Shown here piece by piece: positions 42,836 to 52,023 of a stretch of DNA of 64,000 bases. Position 1 is the stretch's first letter. Each line of letters starts with the position of its first letter. The DNA comes from Lentzea albidocapillata subsp. violacea. Its GTDB lineage: Bacteria; Actinomycetota; Actinomycetes; Mycobacteriales; Pseudonocardiaceae. The translations under genes and the position numbers were made by a program. Under the pieces are notes generated by a model. It searched no databases. It was not told where the DNA came from and saw nothing but the letters and a program-made list of their open reading frames with translations. The stretch covers positions 558,001 through 622,000 of the forward strand of contig NZ_FNET01000001.1 in assembly GCF_900100275.1 (NCBI RefSeq), written 5' to 3'.

Positions 42836-42914
42836 CGATTCATGCTGGCCGGTGAGACCCGCCCGACCGACACGAACACTGGACAGGCCGGGCGAAGAAG
42901 GCTAGATCTGCCCG

Positions 42915-44072
42915 GTGCGAGTCGTGGTTGTCTCCGGGGGCGATCCCGGTCATGTGGTGCCGGCCATCGCGTTGTGCCTGCGGTTCACGGAGGCCGGCGA
43001 CACCCCGGTCCTGCTGACCGGGGAACGCTGGGTCGACCCCGCGATCGCCGAGGGGATCGCGGCCTCGCGCGTGCCCGGCCTGTCGCTGGACGACCTGAAG
43101 GACGTGCCGGATCTCGGGCGGGCGCTGCACGACCAGGCCGCGACGCTGGCGTTGGCGCTCGCCCCCCAACTTGCCGCGCTGGAACCGGATCTGGTGGTGT
43201 GCGACGTCCTCGCGCTGGGTGCGAGCATGGCCGCCGAACTGGCCGGCGTGCCGTGGGTGCAGCTGTCGCCGCATCCGCTCTACGAACCGTCGAGGTGGCT
43301 GCCGCCGATGGGCAGCGGGCTGGCGGCCGGCACCGGCGTGCGCGGGAAGCTGCGTGACTCGGTGCTGCGGGCGCTGACGGCCAGGTCGCTGAGGCAGGGT
43401 GAACGCCAGCGTGCCGTTGTGCGGCAACGGATCGGGCTCGACGCCCAGGGGACGGGACCGGCGGCGCGGTTGATCGCGACGTTGCCCGCGCTGGAGGTGC
43501 CGCGGCCGGACTGGCCGCGCGACGCGCACGTCGTGGGGCCGCTGCTGTGGGAGGCGAGCAAGGAGACGCTGAACCCGCCGCCGGGTGACGCTCCGCTGGT
43601 GATGATCGCCCCCTCGACGGCGTGGACCGGGACGCGGGGCATGGCGGAGATGACGCTGGAAGCGTTGCAGGGCAAGGGTGTGCGGGCCGTAGTGTCGACG
43701 TTCGCGCCCACGCCGGCCGATCTGCCGTCGTGGGCGCGGTCGGGGCCGGGTGATCAGGACGCGCTGCTGCGCCAGGCCGCGGTGCTGGTGTGCGGCGGCG
43801 GGCACGGGATGCTGGTCAAGGCGTTGCGGGCCGCCGTCCCCGTCGTGGTGGTGCCCGGCGGCGGTGACCAGTGGGAGATGGCGTGCCGGGTCGCACGGCA
43901 GGGGAGCGGGCTCGTCGTGCGACCGTCCACCGTGGAGGGGCTGGGGGGCGCCGTGTCGCGGGTCCTGGGCGACCCGGGCTTCGCCGCCGCGGCGGCCCAG
44001 GCAGCGGCGACGATCGACGATGTTCGAGATCCTGTGGAGGTATGTCGGACTGCGTTGAGTCTTGCGCGTTGA
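42915..44072 (+). CDS. GT1-family glycosyltransferase (MGT-like)
   Basis: This 385-residue protein starts with GTG 42915. It has a GT-B fold: N-terminal VVVVSGGDPGHVVPAIALCLRF, acceptor half to about 200, and a C-terminal donor half with VMIAPSTAW, LVCGGGHGMLVKALRAAVPVVVVPGGGDQWEMACRV, the nucleotide-sugar site of the UDP-glycosyltransferase family. It probably transfers a sugar to a small lipophilic acceptor. TAGATC about seven bases upstream could be a leaderless -10. No natural-product cluster is adjacent. The stop lies inside the operator at 44070. Confidence 0.9.
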   Translation: MRVVVVSGGDPGHVVPAIALCLRFTEAGDTPVLLTGERWVDPAIAEGIAASRVPGLSLDDLKDVPDLGRALHDQAATLALALAPQLAALEPDLVVCDVLALGASMAAELAGVPWVQLSPHPLYEPSRWLPPMGSGLAAGTGVRGKLRDSVLRALTARSLRQGERQRAVVRQRIGLDAQGTGPAARLIATLPALEVPRPDWPRDAHVVGPLLWEASKETLNPPPGDAPLVMIAPSTAWTGTRGMAEMTLEALQGKGVRAVVSTFAPTPADLPSWARSGPGDQDALLRQAAVLVCGGGHGMLVKALRAAVPVVVVPGGGDQWEMACRVARQGSGLVVRPSTVEGLGGAVSRVLGDPGFAAAAAQAAATIDDVRDPVEVCRTALSLAR

Positions 44073-44083
44073 GAGCGCTCCCA
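44070..44083. promoter_or_regulatory. LacI/CebR-type operator, site 2
   Basis: TGAGAGCGCTCCCA lies 13 bases before the start of the large glycoside hydrolase gene, where a bound repressor would block transcription. It is the exact reverse complement of the site at 39805-39818. Confidence 0.75.
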
Positions 44084-44096
44084 CTTCAATGGGCCC

Positions 44097-47093
44097 ATGC
44101 GCGTGTCAATGACGATGCTCGTGGTGGCGGTGTTGACGATCTCGACGGCAGGGCCGGCGGTGGCACGGCAGGACCGCGCGGCGGCACCTGACCCGTACCC
44201 CTCGGTGGGTGCGGGCACGAACTTCCTCGACCACGCCGGGCTGTTGGGGAACGTCCCGGAGCCGGCCTGGTACGAGGCGAACGTCCCGTTCGTCGACCTC
44301 CCGGACCGGGAGATCCGTGACACCTACTACTACCGCTGGCGCACCTACCGCGAGGCGCTCAAGTACACCGGCCCGAAGGACGGCTGGATCGTCTCCGAGT
44401 TCCTCGGCCCGGTCGGCTACTCGGCCCCGAACGGCGGCATCGTCGCGGCGGCGGGCCACCACGTCTACGAGGGCCGCTGGCTGCGCGACCACCGCTACCT
44501 GGACGACTACGTCGACTACTGGCTGCGCGGCTCCGGCGCCGGTCCGAAGCCCGCGACCGACTTCCTCAACGAGAACACCACCGACTGGGCCCACCAGTAC
44601 TCGTTCTGGGCCGCCGACGCCGTGGCGGCACGCGCCGCGGTCGACGGCCGCTCCCGGTTCGCCACCGACCGGCTGCCCGAGCTCGTGCGGCAGTGGCAGC
44701 GCTGGTCACCGCAGTTCGACCAGGACCTTGGGCTCTACTGGCAGACGCCGGTCTGGGACGCGATGGAGTACACGGCCAGCTCGTACCAGAGCCCCGATCC
44801 GTACCACGGTGGTGACGGCTTCCGGCCGACCCTCAACGCCTACCAGTACGGCGACGCGCGGGCCATCGCGCAGCTGTTCAGGGCGCGCGGAGACGCCGCG
44901 GGCGCGCGCCCGTTCGACCAGGCCGCGGACGCGTTGCGGGCCAACCAGGAGCGGTGGCTCTGGGACGACGCGGGCAAGTTCTACAAGCACGTCATGCGCG
45001 ACGACAACCCCGGCCGCACGAAGCTCGCCGACCGCGAGGCGATCGGCTTCGTGCCGTGGTACTTCCACATGCCGCCCGCGGCGAACAGTGCGGCGTGGGC
45101 GCAACTGACCGACCCGCAGGGGTTCGCGGCGCCGTACGGACCGACCACCGCCGAGCGCCGCAGCCCGTGGTTCATGCGGGACGCGCTGAACGGCTGTTGC
45201 CGCTGGAACGGCCCCAGCTGGCCGTTCGCGACCAGCCAGACCCTGACCGCGCTGGCGAACCTGCTGATCGACTACCCGGCGCAGTCCTACGTCGACCGCG
45301 ACGACTACCTCGCGGTACTGCGCGGCTATGCGTTGACACAGCGCAAGAACGGCGAACCCTACGTCGCCGAGGCGCACCACCCCGACGAGAACCGCTGGCT
45401 GTACGACGGCAAGGGCCACAGCGAGGACTACAACCACTCGACGTTCAACGACAACGTGCTGTCCGGCCTGCTCGGCATCCGGCCGCAGCTCGGGACCGCG
45501 GTGTCGATCGCGCCGCTGGTCCCGGACTCCTGGGACCACTTCGCCGCCGAGAACGTGCCGTACCACGGGCACAACCTGACCGTGCTGTGGGACAGGGACG
45601 GCAGCCGCTACGGCAAGGGCGCGGGCCTGCGGGTCTGGCTCGACGGCAGGCTCAAGCACACCCAGGCAGGCCTGGCGCCGGTGCGCCTGACGATCCCGGC
45701 ACGGACCTCGGCGGACGTCCCGGAGCTCGTCGACGACTTCGCGAACGTCAGCCGCGCCCGGTTCCCCGCCGCCCGCGCGTCCCACAGCTACAGCGCCGAC
45801 CCGCCTGCCAAGGCGATCGACGGCCAGGACTTCCACCTCGACGTGCCCGGCACGCGCTGGACGTCGTACGGCAGCCCGAACTCCGCGGACTGGCTGGAGG
45901 TCGACCTCGGCGCGCCGGCACCGATCTCGGATCTGCGCGTCGTGTTCTACGACGACGGCGGGGGAGTGCGCGTGCCGACGACCTTCGACCTGCAGTACTG
46001 GGACGGCCAGTGGCGGGACATCCCCGGCCAGCGAAGAACTCCCGCGCAACCGGTGGCACGTCAGCTGAACCGCGTCCTGGTGGAACCGGCGGTGACCACC
46101 AGCCGGGTGCGGATCCTGCCGCGCCGTGCGGACGGCGGAGCCGTCGGCATCACGTCGTTCTCGTCGTGGCGGTCGCCGGTGCGAGGGCTGCGGGCCTCCA
46201 TCCCGGACGATCTCGCGGTCCGCGCCGGAGCGGTCGAGACGACCACGACCTTGCAGGCACAGCAACCGTTGCGCGGTGTCCGGGCGACGCTCGCCGTACC
46301 GCCGGGGTGGACGGCGGTGCCACTGTCGTCGGCCTACGCCGCACAGCTCGGGACGGGCCGGCGTCTCGTCACCCGGTGGCGCGTCACCCCTGCCGGCCTG
46401 GGACTGGGTGAACGGGCGCCGATCCGTTTGCTGGCAACGGCATCCGGCGACAGCGGTGTCACGTCGGCACTGAGCTCCGCGCAGACCGTCTTCGATCCCG
46501 CCGCCTACTCCACCGTCGTCTGGGACGACACGTTCGACTCCGGCCTGGCTGCTTACCGAGTGGACGGCCCGTTCGGCGAGCCGCCGCCGGCGTTGCAGGT
46601 CGGGGACGGCGTGCTGACCGCCAGTGCCACTGGTCGCGCGGGCTCGGTGCTGGCCGCGCCGGTGACCGGTGATGTGCGGGGGACCGCCGTTGTCGTCGAG
46701 CCTCGGTCGTTCGCGGGCTCGGCGCCCGAGGACAGCCTGTTCCTCGGCCAGTCCGCCGGGAACCGCGACTTCGCCCTGGCCTGGTTCAACAACGCGGGCA
46801 AGGCTTCCGGCGTGGACGTGACCGTGGCGGGCGTTCGCCGCGGTGACGAGGCCACCGGCGGCTGCTGCGCGACCCTGACCTGGGCACCGGGCGACCGGCT
46901 CGCCGTGGTGGTCGAGAACGGTCAGCTGACCAGCTGGCAGGAGCACGCGGGCCGGTGGACGCTGCTGCGCTCCGCGCCGATCGGGTCCGTAGTGGATCCC
47001 TCGGTCGTCGCGGGATGGGCACCGGCTCTCGGACTGAGGCTGGACGCGGGCGCGCTGAAGATCGACCGCTTCACCGTGCGCACCAAGGCCTAA
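44097..47093 (+). CDS. Secreted multidomain glycoside hydrolase (MGH1/6-hairpin type)
   Basis: This 998-residue protein starts at ATG 44097. The signal peptide ends PAVA near residue 23. An (alpha/alpha)6-type catalytic domain (about 40-490) contains WDAMEYTASSYQ, GFRPTLNAYQYGDA, LADREAIGFVPWYF, CCRWNGPSWPFATSQTLTALANLL and EDYNHSTFNDNVLSGLLG. A discoidin-like carbohydrate-binding module (about 560-685), a NEW3-like domain (about 705-790) and a C-terminal LamG-like domain (about 805-998) follow. It probably acts on plant or fungal glycans outside the cell. A LacI/CebR operator sits at its promoter. Confidence 0.88.
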   Translation: MRVSMTMLVVAVLTISTAGPAVARQDRAAAPDPYPSVGAGTNFLDHAGLLGNVPEPAWYEANVPFVDLPDREIRDTYYYRWRTYREALKYTGPKDGWIVSEFLGPVGYSAPNGGIVAAAGHHVYEGRWLRDHRYLDDYVDYWLRGSGAGPKPATDFLNENTTDWAHQYSFWAADAVAARAAVDGRSRFATDRLPELVRQWQRWSPQFDQDLGLYWQTPVWDAMEYTASSYQSPDPYHGGDGFRPTLNAYQYGDARAIAQLFRARGDAAGARPFDQAADALRANQERWLWDDAGKFYKHVMRDDNPGRTKLADREAIGFVPWYFHMPPAANSAAWAQLTDPQGFAAPYGPTTAERRSPWFMRDALNGCCRWNGPSWPFATSQTLTALANLLIDYPAQSYVDRDDYLAVLRGYALTQRKNGEPYVAEAHHPDENRWLYDGKGHSEDYNHSTFNDNVLSGLLGIRPQLGTAVSIAPLVPDSWDHFAAENVPYHGHNLTVLWDRDGSRYGKGAGLRVWLDGRLKHTQAGLAPVRLTIPARTSADVPELVDDFANVSRARFPAARASHSYSADPPAKAIDGQDFHLDVPGTRWTSYGSPNSADWLEVDLGAPAPISDLRVVFYDDGGGVRVPTTFDLQYWDGQWRDIPGQRRTPAQPVARQLNRVLVEPAVTTSRVRILPRRADGGAVGITSFSSWRSPVRGLRASIPDDLAVRAGAVETTTTLQAQQPLRGVRATLAVPPGWTAVPLSSAYAAQLGTGRRLVTRWRVTPAGLGLGERAPIRLLATASGDSGVTSALSSAQTVFDPAAYSTVVWDDTFDSGLAAYRVDGPFGEPPPALQVGDGVLTASATGRAGSVLAAPVTGDVRGTAVVVEPRSFAGSAPEDSLFLGQSAGNRDFALAWFNNAGKASGVDVTVAGVRRGDEATGGCCATLTWAPGDRLAVVVENGQLTSWQEHAGRWTLLRSAPIGSVVDPSVVAGWAPALGLRLDAGALKIDRFTVRTKA

Positions 47094-47698
47094 CCGCAGA
47101 CGCGCTCGACCAGGACCTGCCAGCTGGTGGTCAGGTTGTGCACCACGGCTTCCGGGTCGGGCGCGTCCTCGTCCTGGGTCCGCAGGTAGAGCAGGATCGG
47201 CCCTTCCAGCGCCGCCACGAGCTGCAACGCGAGGGTGCCGCTGGCGGCGTCGTCCGGACACGCCTCGGTGAGCAGCATGTGGACGTGGAACAGCGAAGGG
47301 CTGTCCCCGGCGGGCACGGGCCGGCCGGGGTCCAGGGACGCGCGCGCCAGGACCGTGTGCTCGACGAGGAACTCGAGCCGGGCCCGCCCGAACGCGACCA
47401 GCCGCTCGGCCGCCGGCGCCCCAGGCCCCAGCGGCGGCGGCCCGGTCATCACCCGTTCCTGGAAGAGCTTCTCCTCCTCGTCCAGCAACGTGTGGAAGAT
47501 GCCCGCACGGGTGCGGAAGCGCCGGAACACCGTGCCCTTGCCGAGTCCGGCCCGTTCGGCGAGGCCGTCCATCGTGACCTTGTCCGCGCCCAGTTCCGCG
47601 ACCATCTCCCGGGCGACCTCGATCAGGTGGGCACGGTTGCGCGCGGCATCGGCCCGTTCCTCGCGAGGACGGCCCAACGGCAGCGCGACTGGTTCCAC
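47090..47698 (-). CDS. TetR-family regulator
   Basis: This 202-residue protein starts with GTG 47698. The helix-turn-helix lies at residues 20-65: NRAHLIEVAREMVAELGADKVTMDGLAERAGLGKGTVFRRFRTRAGIF. The C-terminal ligand-binding part has no recognisable subfamily. It converges with the glycoside hydrolase gene, overlapping it by four bases, and lies 61 bases after the acyl-CoA ligase gene on the same strand. It may control that operon. Confidence 0.92.
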   Translation of the reverse strand: MEPVALPLGRPREERADAARNRAHLIEVAREMVAELGADKVTMDGLAERAGLGKGTVFRRFRTRAGIFHTLLDEEEKLFQERVMTGPPPLGPGAPAAERLVAFGRARLEFLVEHTVLARASLDPGRPVPAGDSPSLFHVHMLLTEACPDDAASGTLALQLVAALEGPILLYLRTQDEDAPDPEAVVHNLTTSWQVLVERVCG

Positions 47699-47759
47699 GG
47701 CCAGAACGCTACCCGTCGATCTCCGCTCAGCCGTGGAAGGAAACCGCTCGGCAGCGAGG

Positions 47760-49304
47760 TCAAGGGACCTCGAGTGTTGCGAGCCGTTGCCTGATCTCGG
47801 CCTTCAGCACCTTGCCCACCTTGGACCGCGGCAGGTCGGGCCAGATCTCCACCTGCTTGGGCGCCTTCACGCCACCCAGTTGCTCCTTCACGAACGCGAT
47901 CAGCGCGGCCGGGTCGGCGTGTCCGGCGGCACGCAGCTGCACGACCGCCGTCACCCGCTCGCCCCACTTCTCGTCGGGCAGCCCGACCACCGCGCTGTCC
48001 TGGACCGCCGGGTGCGCCCGCAACGCCTGCTCGACCTCGGCCGAGTAGACGTTGAACCCGCCGGTGATGATCATGTCCTTGGCGCGGTCGACGATGAACA
48101 GGTAGTTGTCGGCGTCGAGGTACCCGATGTCACCGGTGTGGTGCCAGCCGTGCGTGCTCACCTCGGCCGTGGCCGCCGGGTTCTCGTGGTACCCGGCCAT
48201 CACCAGCGGGCCACGCACGACGATCTCGCCGCGTTCGCCGGCGGGCAGCAATGCGCCGTCCGCGGCCATGATCGCCACCTGGGTCAGCGGTGTCGGCCTG
48301 CCCGCTGACGACAACCGCTCGTGCGCGATCGAGCCGTCGGGCAGGAAGTGGTCCGCGGGGGCCAGCGTGGCGATCATGTTCGGCGCCTCGGTCTGCCCGA
48401 ACAGCTGCCCCATCACGGGCCCGATCCGGTGCAGCGCCTCGGTCAGCCGTACCGGGGACATCGGTGCCGCCCCGTACCAGAGGCATTGCAGCGAACCGAG
48501 TTCCGTCGAGTCCAGCGCGGGGTGGTCGAGCAGGCCGTAGATCACCGTCGGCGGCAGGAACGCGTGCGTGATCCGGTGGTGCTCGATCAGCCGCAGGAAC
48601 TCGCCGAGGTCCGGCGCCGGCATGATCACCGTCTCGCCGCCCAGCGACATGATCGGGAACGTGAGCACGCCCGCCGAGTGCGTGAGCGGGGCGAGCGCCA
48701 GGTACCGCGGCCGACCGCTGAACGGGTAGCTCATCAGGGTCAGCGCGGTCGCGGTCTCCATGTTGTGCCCGGTCAGCCGCACGCCCTTGGGCCGCCCGGT
48801 CGTGCCACCGGTGCCCGCCAGCATGCAGAGTTCGTCGTCGGCCACGGTCACCGGTTCCGGCTCGCGTCCGAAGCGCGAGAGCCAGTCGGTGAACGTCACC
48901 GCGCCCTCCACCTCGCCGTCCAGGCACACCAGCGTGGTCAGCGCGGGCAGGTCGCCCCGGATGCGGTCGACCAGCGGAGCGAACTTCGCCTGGAAGAACA
49001 GGCAGCGGCACCCGAACAGGTCGAGCAGCTCGCGGTTCTCCGCCGCCTCGTTGCGGGGGTTGACCGGGCACCACACCGCCCCGGCCCGCGAGATGCCGAA
49101 CACGCAGGTGAGTGCCAGCGGGTCGTTGGCCGACAGCACCGCGACCCGGTCGCCCGGCCCGATTCCACTGCCCTGCAGCGCTCCCGCGATGGCGCGGGAG
49201 CGCTGCTGGACCTCGGCGTAGCTCTGCGAGGAGCCGTCGATGGTCAGACAGGGGGCGTCGCCTCCGAGCGACGCCCCCTTGTCCAGGTAGTCGCAGAGCT
49301 GCAT
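47760..49304 (-). CDS. Acyl-CoA synthetase (AMP-forming)
   Basis: This 514-residue protein starts at ATG 49304, sharing one base with the upstream stop. Adenylation motifs are MLAGTGGTTGRPKGVRLTGHN (about 160-180; the usual S/T-S-G is GTGG), QLFGQTEAP, HHTGDIGYLD and the C-terminal RSKVGKVLKAE. It makes an acyl-CoA from a fatty or aromatic acid. It is the last gene of a leftward operon with a dehydrogenase-like protein and an SDR. The substrate is not known. Confidence 0.92.
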   Translation of the reverse strand: MQLCDYLDKGASLGGDAPCLTIDGSSQSYAEVQQRSRAIAGALQGSGIGPGDRVAVLSANDPLALTCVFGISRAGAVWCPVNPRNEAAENRELLDLFGCRCLFFQAKFAPLVDRIRGDLPALTTLVCLDGEVEGAVTFTDWLSRFGREPEPVTVADDELCMLAGTGGTTGRPKGVRLTGHNMETATALTLMSYPFSGRPRYLALAPLTHSAGVLTFPIMSLGGETVIMPAPDLGEFLRLIEHHRITHAFLPPTVIYGLLDHPALDSTELGSLQCLWYGAAPMSPVRLTEALHRIGPVMGQLFGQTEAPNMIATLAPADHFLPDGSIAHERLSSAGRPTPLTQVAIMAADGALLPAGERGEIVVRGPLVMAGYHENPAATAEVSTHGWHHTGDIGYLDADNYLFIVDRAKDMIITGGFNVYSAEVEQALRAHPAVQDSAVVGLPDEKWGERVTAVVQLRAAGHADPAALIAFVKEQLGGVKAPKQVEIWPDLPRSKVGKVLKAEIRQRLATLEVP

Positions 49305-50437
49305 CAGCGGTGCACTTCGAGGATCGGGTCGAGCACCAGGCCGAACGACCGCAGCGCGCCCAGCAGCTCCCGGTGCCCGAACGCCTGACAGGCCGACGCG
49401 AACCCGGTCCGGCGCGGCGCGTCCTGCAACAGGTGCACGGCGGCGTGCACGTTCAGCAACGCCGTCTGCTTGTAGTTGCAGTTGCCGTGGATCACGCAGT
49501 GCGCGCGGCCCAGCGGCCCCGAGGCGTGCACGGAGTCGAGCGAGATGTTGATCCGCGGGTTCTCGCGCGGCGGCATCTCACTGCGCACCTGCGCGGAGAA
49601 CGCGTCGACGATCTCGTACTTCTCCGCGTCCGACTTGCCCTCCATCTGCTCCAGCGCCGCCGCGACGATCTGCGGTACACCGAGCATCAACGGCCGGTTG
49701 AACACACCGCCGAGCGCCCGCACCGACGCGACGCGCGGGTCCCTCTTGAACCACACCGGATGCGCGGTGCCGCCCCACGGCAGTGCCAGGCCCAGTTCGT
49801 GCTGGCCGGGCACGACGAGCTCGTAGAGACCCGCGTCGGCGGGCCATTCCACGTACTCGTTCTGCTCCAGGAAGTACGCCTTCGAGAACGCCGCGTTCGT
49901 GAGGATGGTGTTGGTGGAAGCGACGGTGGGGTACCCCTTCCAGAACACCCCGATGTCCAAAGTGTCCAGTCCGGGCTGCTCCAGGCAGATCTGCGCGGCG
50001 ATCTCGCCGACCGTGTACATCTGCGCGATGCCGGGGGAGATCAGCAGGCCCTGCTTGGCGAACTCGGCGCCGTACCGCGCTTCGGCGTCGATCATCCAGT
50101 CCTGCTCGCCGTTGGTGTCGGTGTAGTGCGCGCCGACGTTCAGGCTCGCCCGCACCGCTTCGTGGCCGTAGCGGGAGAAGGGGCCGACGGTGTTGAGCAC
50201 GACCTTGGCGCCGGTGAACGCCTCGGTCAGCGCCTCCTCGGTGTGCTCGACCTCCACGACGTCGTAGGAGACCGTGTCGATGCCGGGCACGGCGTCGACG
50301 GCTTCCTTGACCCTCTTGCCATCGCGGCCGGCGGCGAGGAACGGGATGCCGTACTCACGCAGGTACTCGCAGATCAGGCGACCGGTGTAGCCGGAGGCTC
50401 CGTAGACGACGACAGGCTTGTCGGTAGGCATGGTCAC
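49304..50437 (-). CDS. Saccharopine dehydrogenase-like NAD(P)-binding protein
   Basis: This 377-residue protein uses GTG 50437, which overlaps the SDR stop by four bases; ATG 50431 is an alternative. The N-terminal Rossmann motif VVVYGASGYTGRLICEYL and LNTVGPFSRYGHEAVRA near 85-100 match the trans-acting enoyl reductase and saccharopine dehydrogenase-like group. The C-terminal half is longer than the Rossmann part. It could reduce an enoyl or related intermediate made by its neighbours. Family-level recognition only. Confidence 0.85.
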   Translation of the reverse strand: MTMPTDKPVVVYGASGYTGRLICEYLREYGIPFLAAGRDGKRVKEAVDAVPGIDTVSYDVVEVEHTEEALTEAFTGAKVVLNTVGPFSRYGHEAVRASLNVGAHYTDTNGEQDWMIDAEARYGAEFAKQGLLISPGIAQMYTVGEIAAQICLEQPGLDTLDIGVFWKGYPTVASTNTILTNAAFSKAYFLEQNEYVEWPADAGLYELVVPGQHELGLALPWGGTAHPVWFKRDPRVASVRALGGVFNRPLMLGVPQIVAAALEQMEGKSDAEKYEIVDAFSAQVRSEMPPRENPRINISLDSVHASGPLGRAHCVIHGNCNYKQTALLNVHAAVHLLQDAPRRTGFASACQAFGHRELLGALRSFGLVLDPILEVHR

Positions 50438-51237
50438 ATCCCCATTCCGCCATCGACCGGGAGACCCGCCCCGGTGATGAACTTCGAAGCGTCCGAAGCG
50501 AGGAACACCACGGCGTCGGCCATGTCGTCGACCTGCCCGAGCCGGCCGAGCGGCGTGAGCTCCACGACCGCACCGACGGCGGCCTCGACCGAGGGGAAGA
50601 GGCCCAGCTGGGCGCAGTCGACGGCCAGCTGGTTGCCCATCGCGGTGGGCGTGAGGCCGGGGTAGATGCAGTTGACCCGCACGCCGTAGCCGAGCTTGCC
50701 GGACTCCGCGGCCGCGACCCTGGTCAGGCGGTCGATCGCGGACTTGGTCGCCGAGTAGACGCTGATGCCGGGGAAGGCGATGGTCGCCGCGACGGACGCG
50801 ATGCTGATGATCGAGCCGCCGTTGCCCGCGGCACCTCCCGGACGCATGGCGCGCAGGCCGTGCTTCATGCCGAGCGCGGTGCCCAGCACGTTCACGTCCA
50901 GCATTTTGCGGACGTCGGCGGAGTCGAGTTCGGTGATCAGGCTGGTGATCTCGATGCCCGCGTTGTTCACGAGGATGTCGAGGCCGCCGATCACGTCGAC
51001 GGCCGTGGCCACCGCTGAGGCCCAGCTCGCGTCGTCGGTGACGTCCAGCGCCACGAACTCCGCCGTCGCTCCCGAGTCACGCAACGCCTGTGCGGTCTGC
51101 TTGCCCTCGTCCTCCAGGATGTCGCCGATCAGAACCGACGCCCCGGCCGCCGCGAGAGCCTGCGCCATGCCGGCGCCCAGCCCTCGTGCGCCGCCTGTGA
51201 CCAGCGCTTTCCGTCCGCTCAGCTGATAACTCGTCAT
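50434..51237 (-). CDS. Short-chain dehydrogenase/reductase
   Basis: This 267-residue SDR starts at ATG 51237 behind GAGGAGG. Motifs are TGGARGLGAGMA (about 14-25), NNAGIEIT, the catalytic Ser in SIASVAATIAFP and YSATKSA for Tyr and Lys, ending VDGGMGM. It is the first gene of a leftward operon with the saccharopine dehydrogenase-like gene and acyl-CoA ligase. Its promoter is shared with the divergent TetR gene and holds three TTGAC/GTCAA operators. A 3alpha/20beta-hydroxysteroid dehydrogenase-like role is possible from the sequence style. Confidence 0.92.
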   Translation of the reverse strand: MTSYQLSGRKALVTGGARGLGAGMAQALAAAGASVLIGDILEDEGKQTAQALRDSGATAEFVALDVTDDASWASAVATAVDVIGGLDILVNNAGIEITSLITELDSADVRKMLDVNVLGTALGMKHGLRAMRPGGAAGNGGSIISIASVAATIAFPGISVYSATKSAIDRLTRVAAAESGKLGYGVRVNCIYPGLTPTAMGNQLAVDCAQLGLFPSVEAAVGAVVELTPLGRLGQVDDMADAVVFLASDASKFITGAGLPVDGGMGM

Positions 51238-51280
51238 TGAGTCGCCTCCTCGGTGAGATGGCCCACACACTAGCCATTCC

Positions 51281-51339
51281 TTGACAGTCGTCAAGTTTTT
51301 CTTTGACGACTGTCCAAGATTTTTTGGACGAATGGTCAA
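51281..51339. promoter_or_regulatory. Three TetR-type operators between SDR operon and TetR gene
   Basis: Boxes with arms TTGAC and GTCAA lie at 51281-51294, 51303-51317 and 51324-51339. In addition, GACAGTCGTCAA (51283-51294) and TTGACGACTGTC (51303-51314) form a perfect 12-base inverted repeat. AT-rich spacers separate the boxes. They sit between divergent starts at 51237 and 51371. Confidence 0.75.
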
Positions 51340-51370
51340 GGTTTGTCTCGGTGAGCGATAGGATCCGGGG

Positions 51371-52009
51371 GTGACAGAGGTCGCTTCGCGCAAGCAGGAC
51401 CGGATCGCCCGCCGGCAGGTCGACAAGTTCGACGCCCGGCGGACGGAGCTCGCCGTGGCGACGCTGCACACGCTCGCCGAGCTGGGCTACGCCCGCACGA
51501 GCCTGCGGGAGATCGCGCAGAACTCCGAGTTCTCCCACGGGGTCCTGCACTACTACTTCGCGGACAAGCGCGACCTGATCACCGAGGCGGTCCGCCAGTA
51601 CGAGGTCGTCTGCGTGACGCGCTACGACGAGGTCGTGGCCACGTCGACGACGGCGGAGCAGTTGCGCGCCGAGTTCGTGGCGATGTTCTTCGACACCCTC
51701 GGCCAGGACGCGCCGCTGCACCGCCTCTGGTACGACCTGCGCAACCAGAGCCTGTTCGACGAGTCGTTCCGCGCCGACGTGCTGGAGATCGACGGCCACC
51801 GCGAGGACATGGTGTGGCGGGTCGTCAGCCGCTACGCCGAACTGCTCGGTGGCACGCCCTCGGCGTTGCCGGGCACCACCTACGTGACGCTCGACGGCAT
51901 CTTCCAGCGGGCGCTGCTGCACCATTTCACCGGAAACGCCGGCACCGTCGCGCAGTTGCGCAGTGAGCTGCCCGCCGTGATCGACCTGCTGGTGACCAAG
52001 GCCGAATAG
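51371..52009 (+). CDS. TetR-family regulator
   Basis: This 212-residue protein starts with GTG 51371. The helix-turn-helix is TLAELGYARTSLREIAQNSEFSHGVLHYYFADKRDLI at residues 37-73, in the BetI/TetR style. The C-terminal part (YVTLDGIFQRALLHHFTGNAGTV) is typical of the TetR_C_6 group. It is divergent from the SDR operon with three matching operators between, so it probably represses that operon and itself. The vanH promoter begins directly after it, but the van element and the vanR/vanS genes make control of vanHAX by this TetR less likely. Confidence 0.92.
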   Translation: MTEVASRKQDRIARRQVDKFDARRTELAVATLHTLAELGYARTSLREIAQNSEFSHGVLHYYFADKRDLITEAVRQYEVVCVTRYDEVVATSTTAEQLRAEFVAMFFDTLGQDAPLHRLWYDLRNQSLFDESFRADVLEIDGHREDMVWRVVSRYAELLGGTPSALPGTTYVTLDGIFQRALLHHFTGNAGTVAQLRSELPAVIDLLVTKAE

Positions 52010-52023
52010 CGGCCGTATCGCGG

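Noticed and set aside
44706..47261. 851-codon leftward frame opposite the large glycoside hydrolase
   Set aside because: Arg/Val-rich translation with no domain; the rightward gene has clear signal peptide and catalytic motifs.
49177..49204. Perfect 12-base inverted repeat containing GGGAGCGCT-like halves
   Set aside because: It lies inside the acyl-CoA ligase coding region and the halves are not arranged as a CebR palindrome; likely codon-driven.
51283..51314. 12-base inverted repeat as a transcription terminator
   Set aside because: It lies between divergent starts, not after a gene, and overlaps TetR-type operator boxes, so an operator is the better reading.
51371..52009. The TetR gene upstream of vanH as the vanHAX regulator
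   Set aside because: Its operators match its own divergent promoter, and the vanH promoter instead carries the element shared with vanZ-vanR-vanS.
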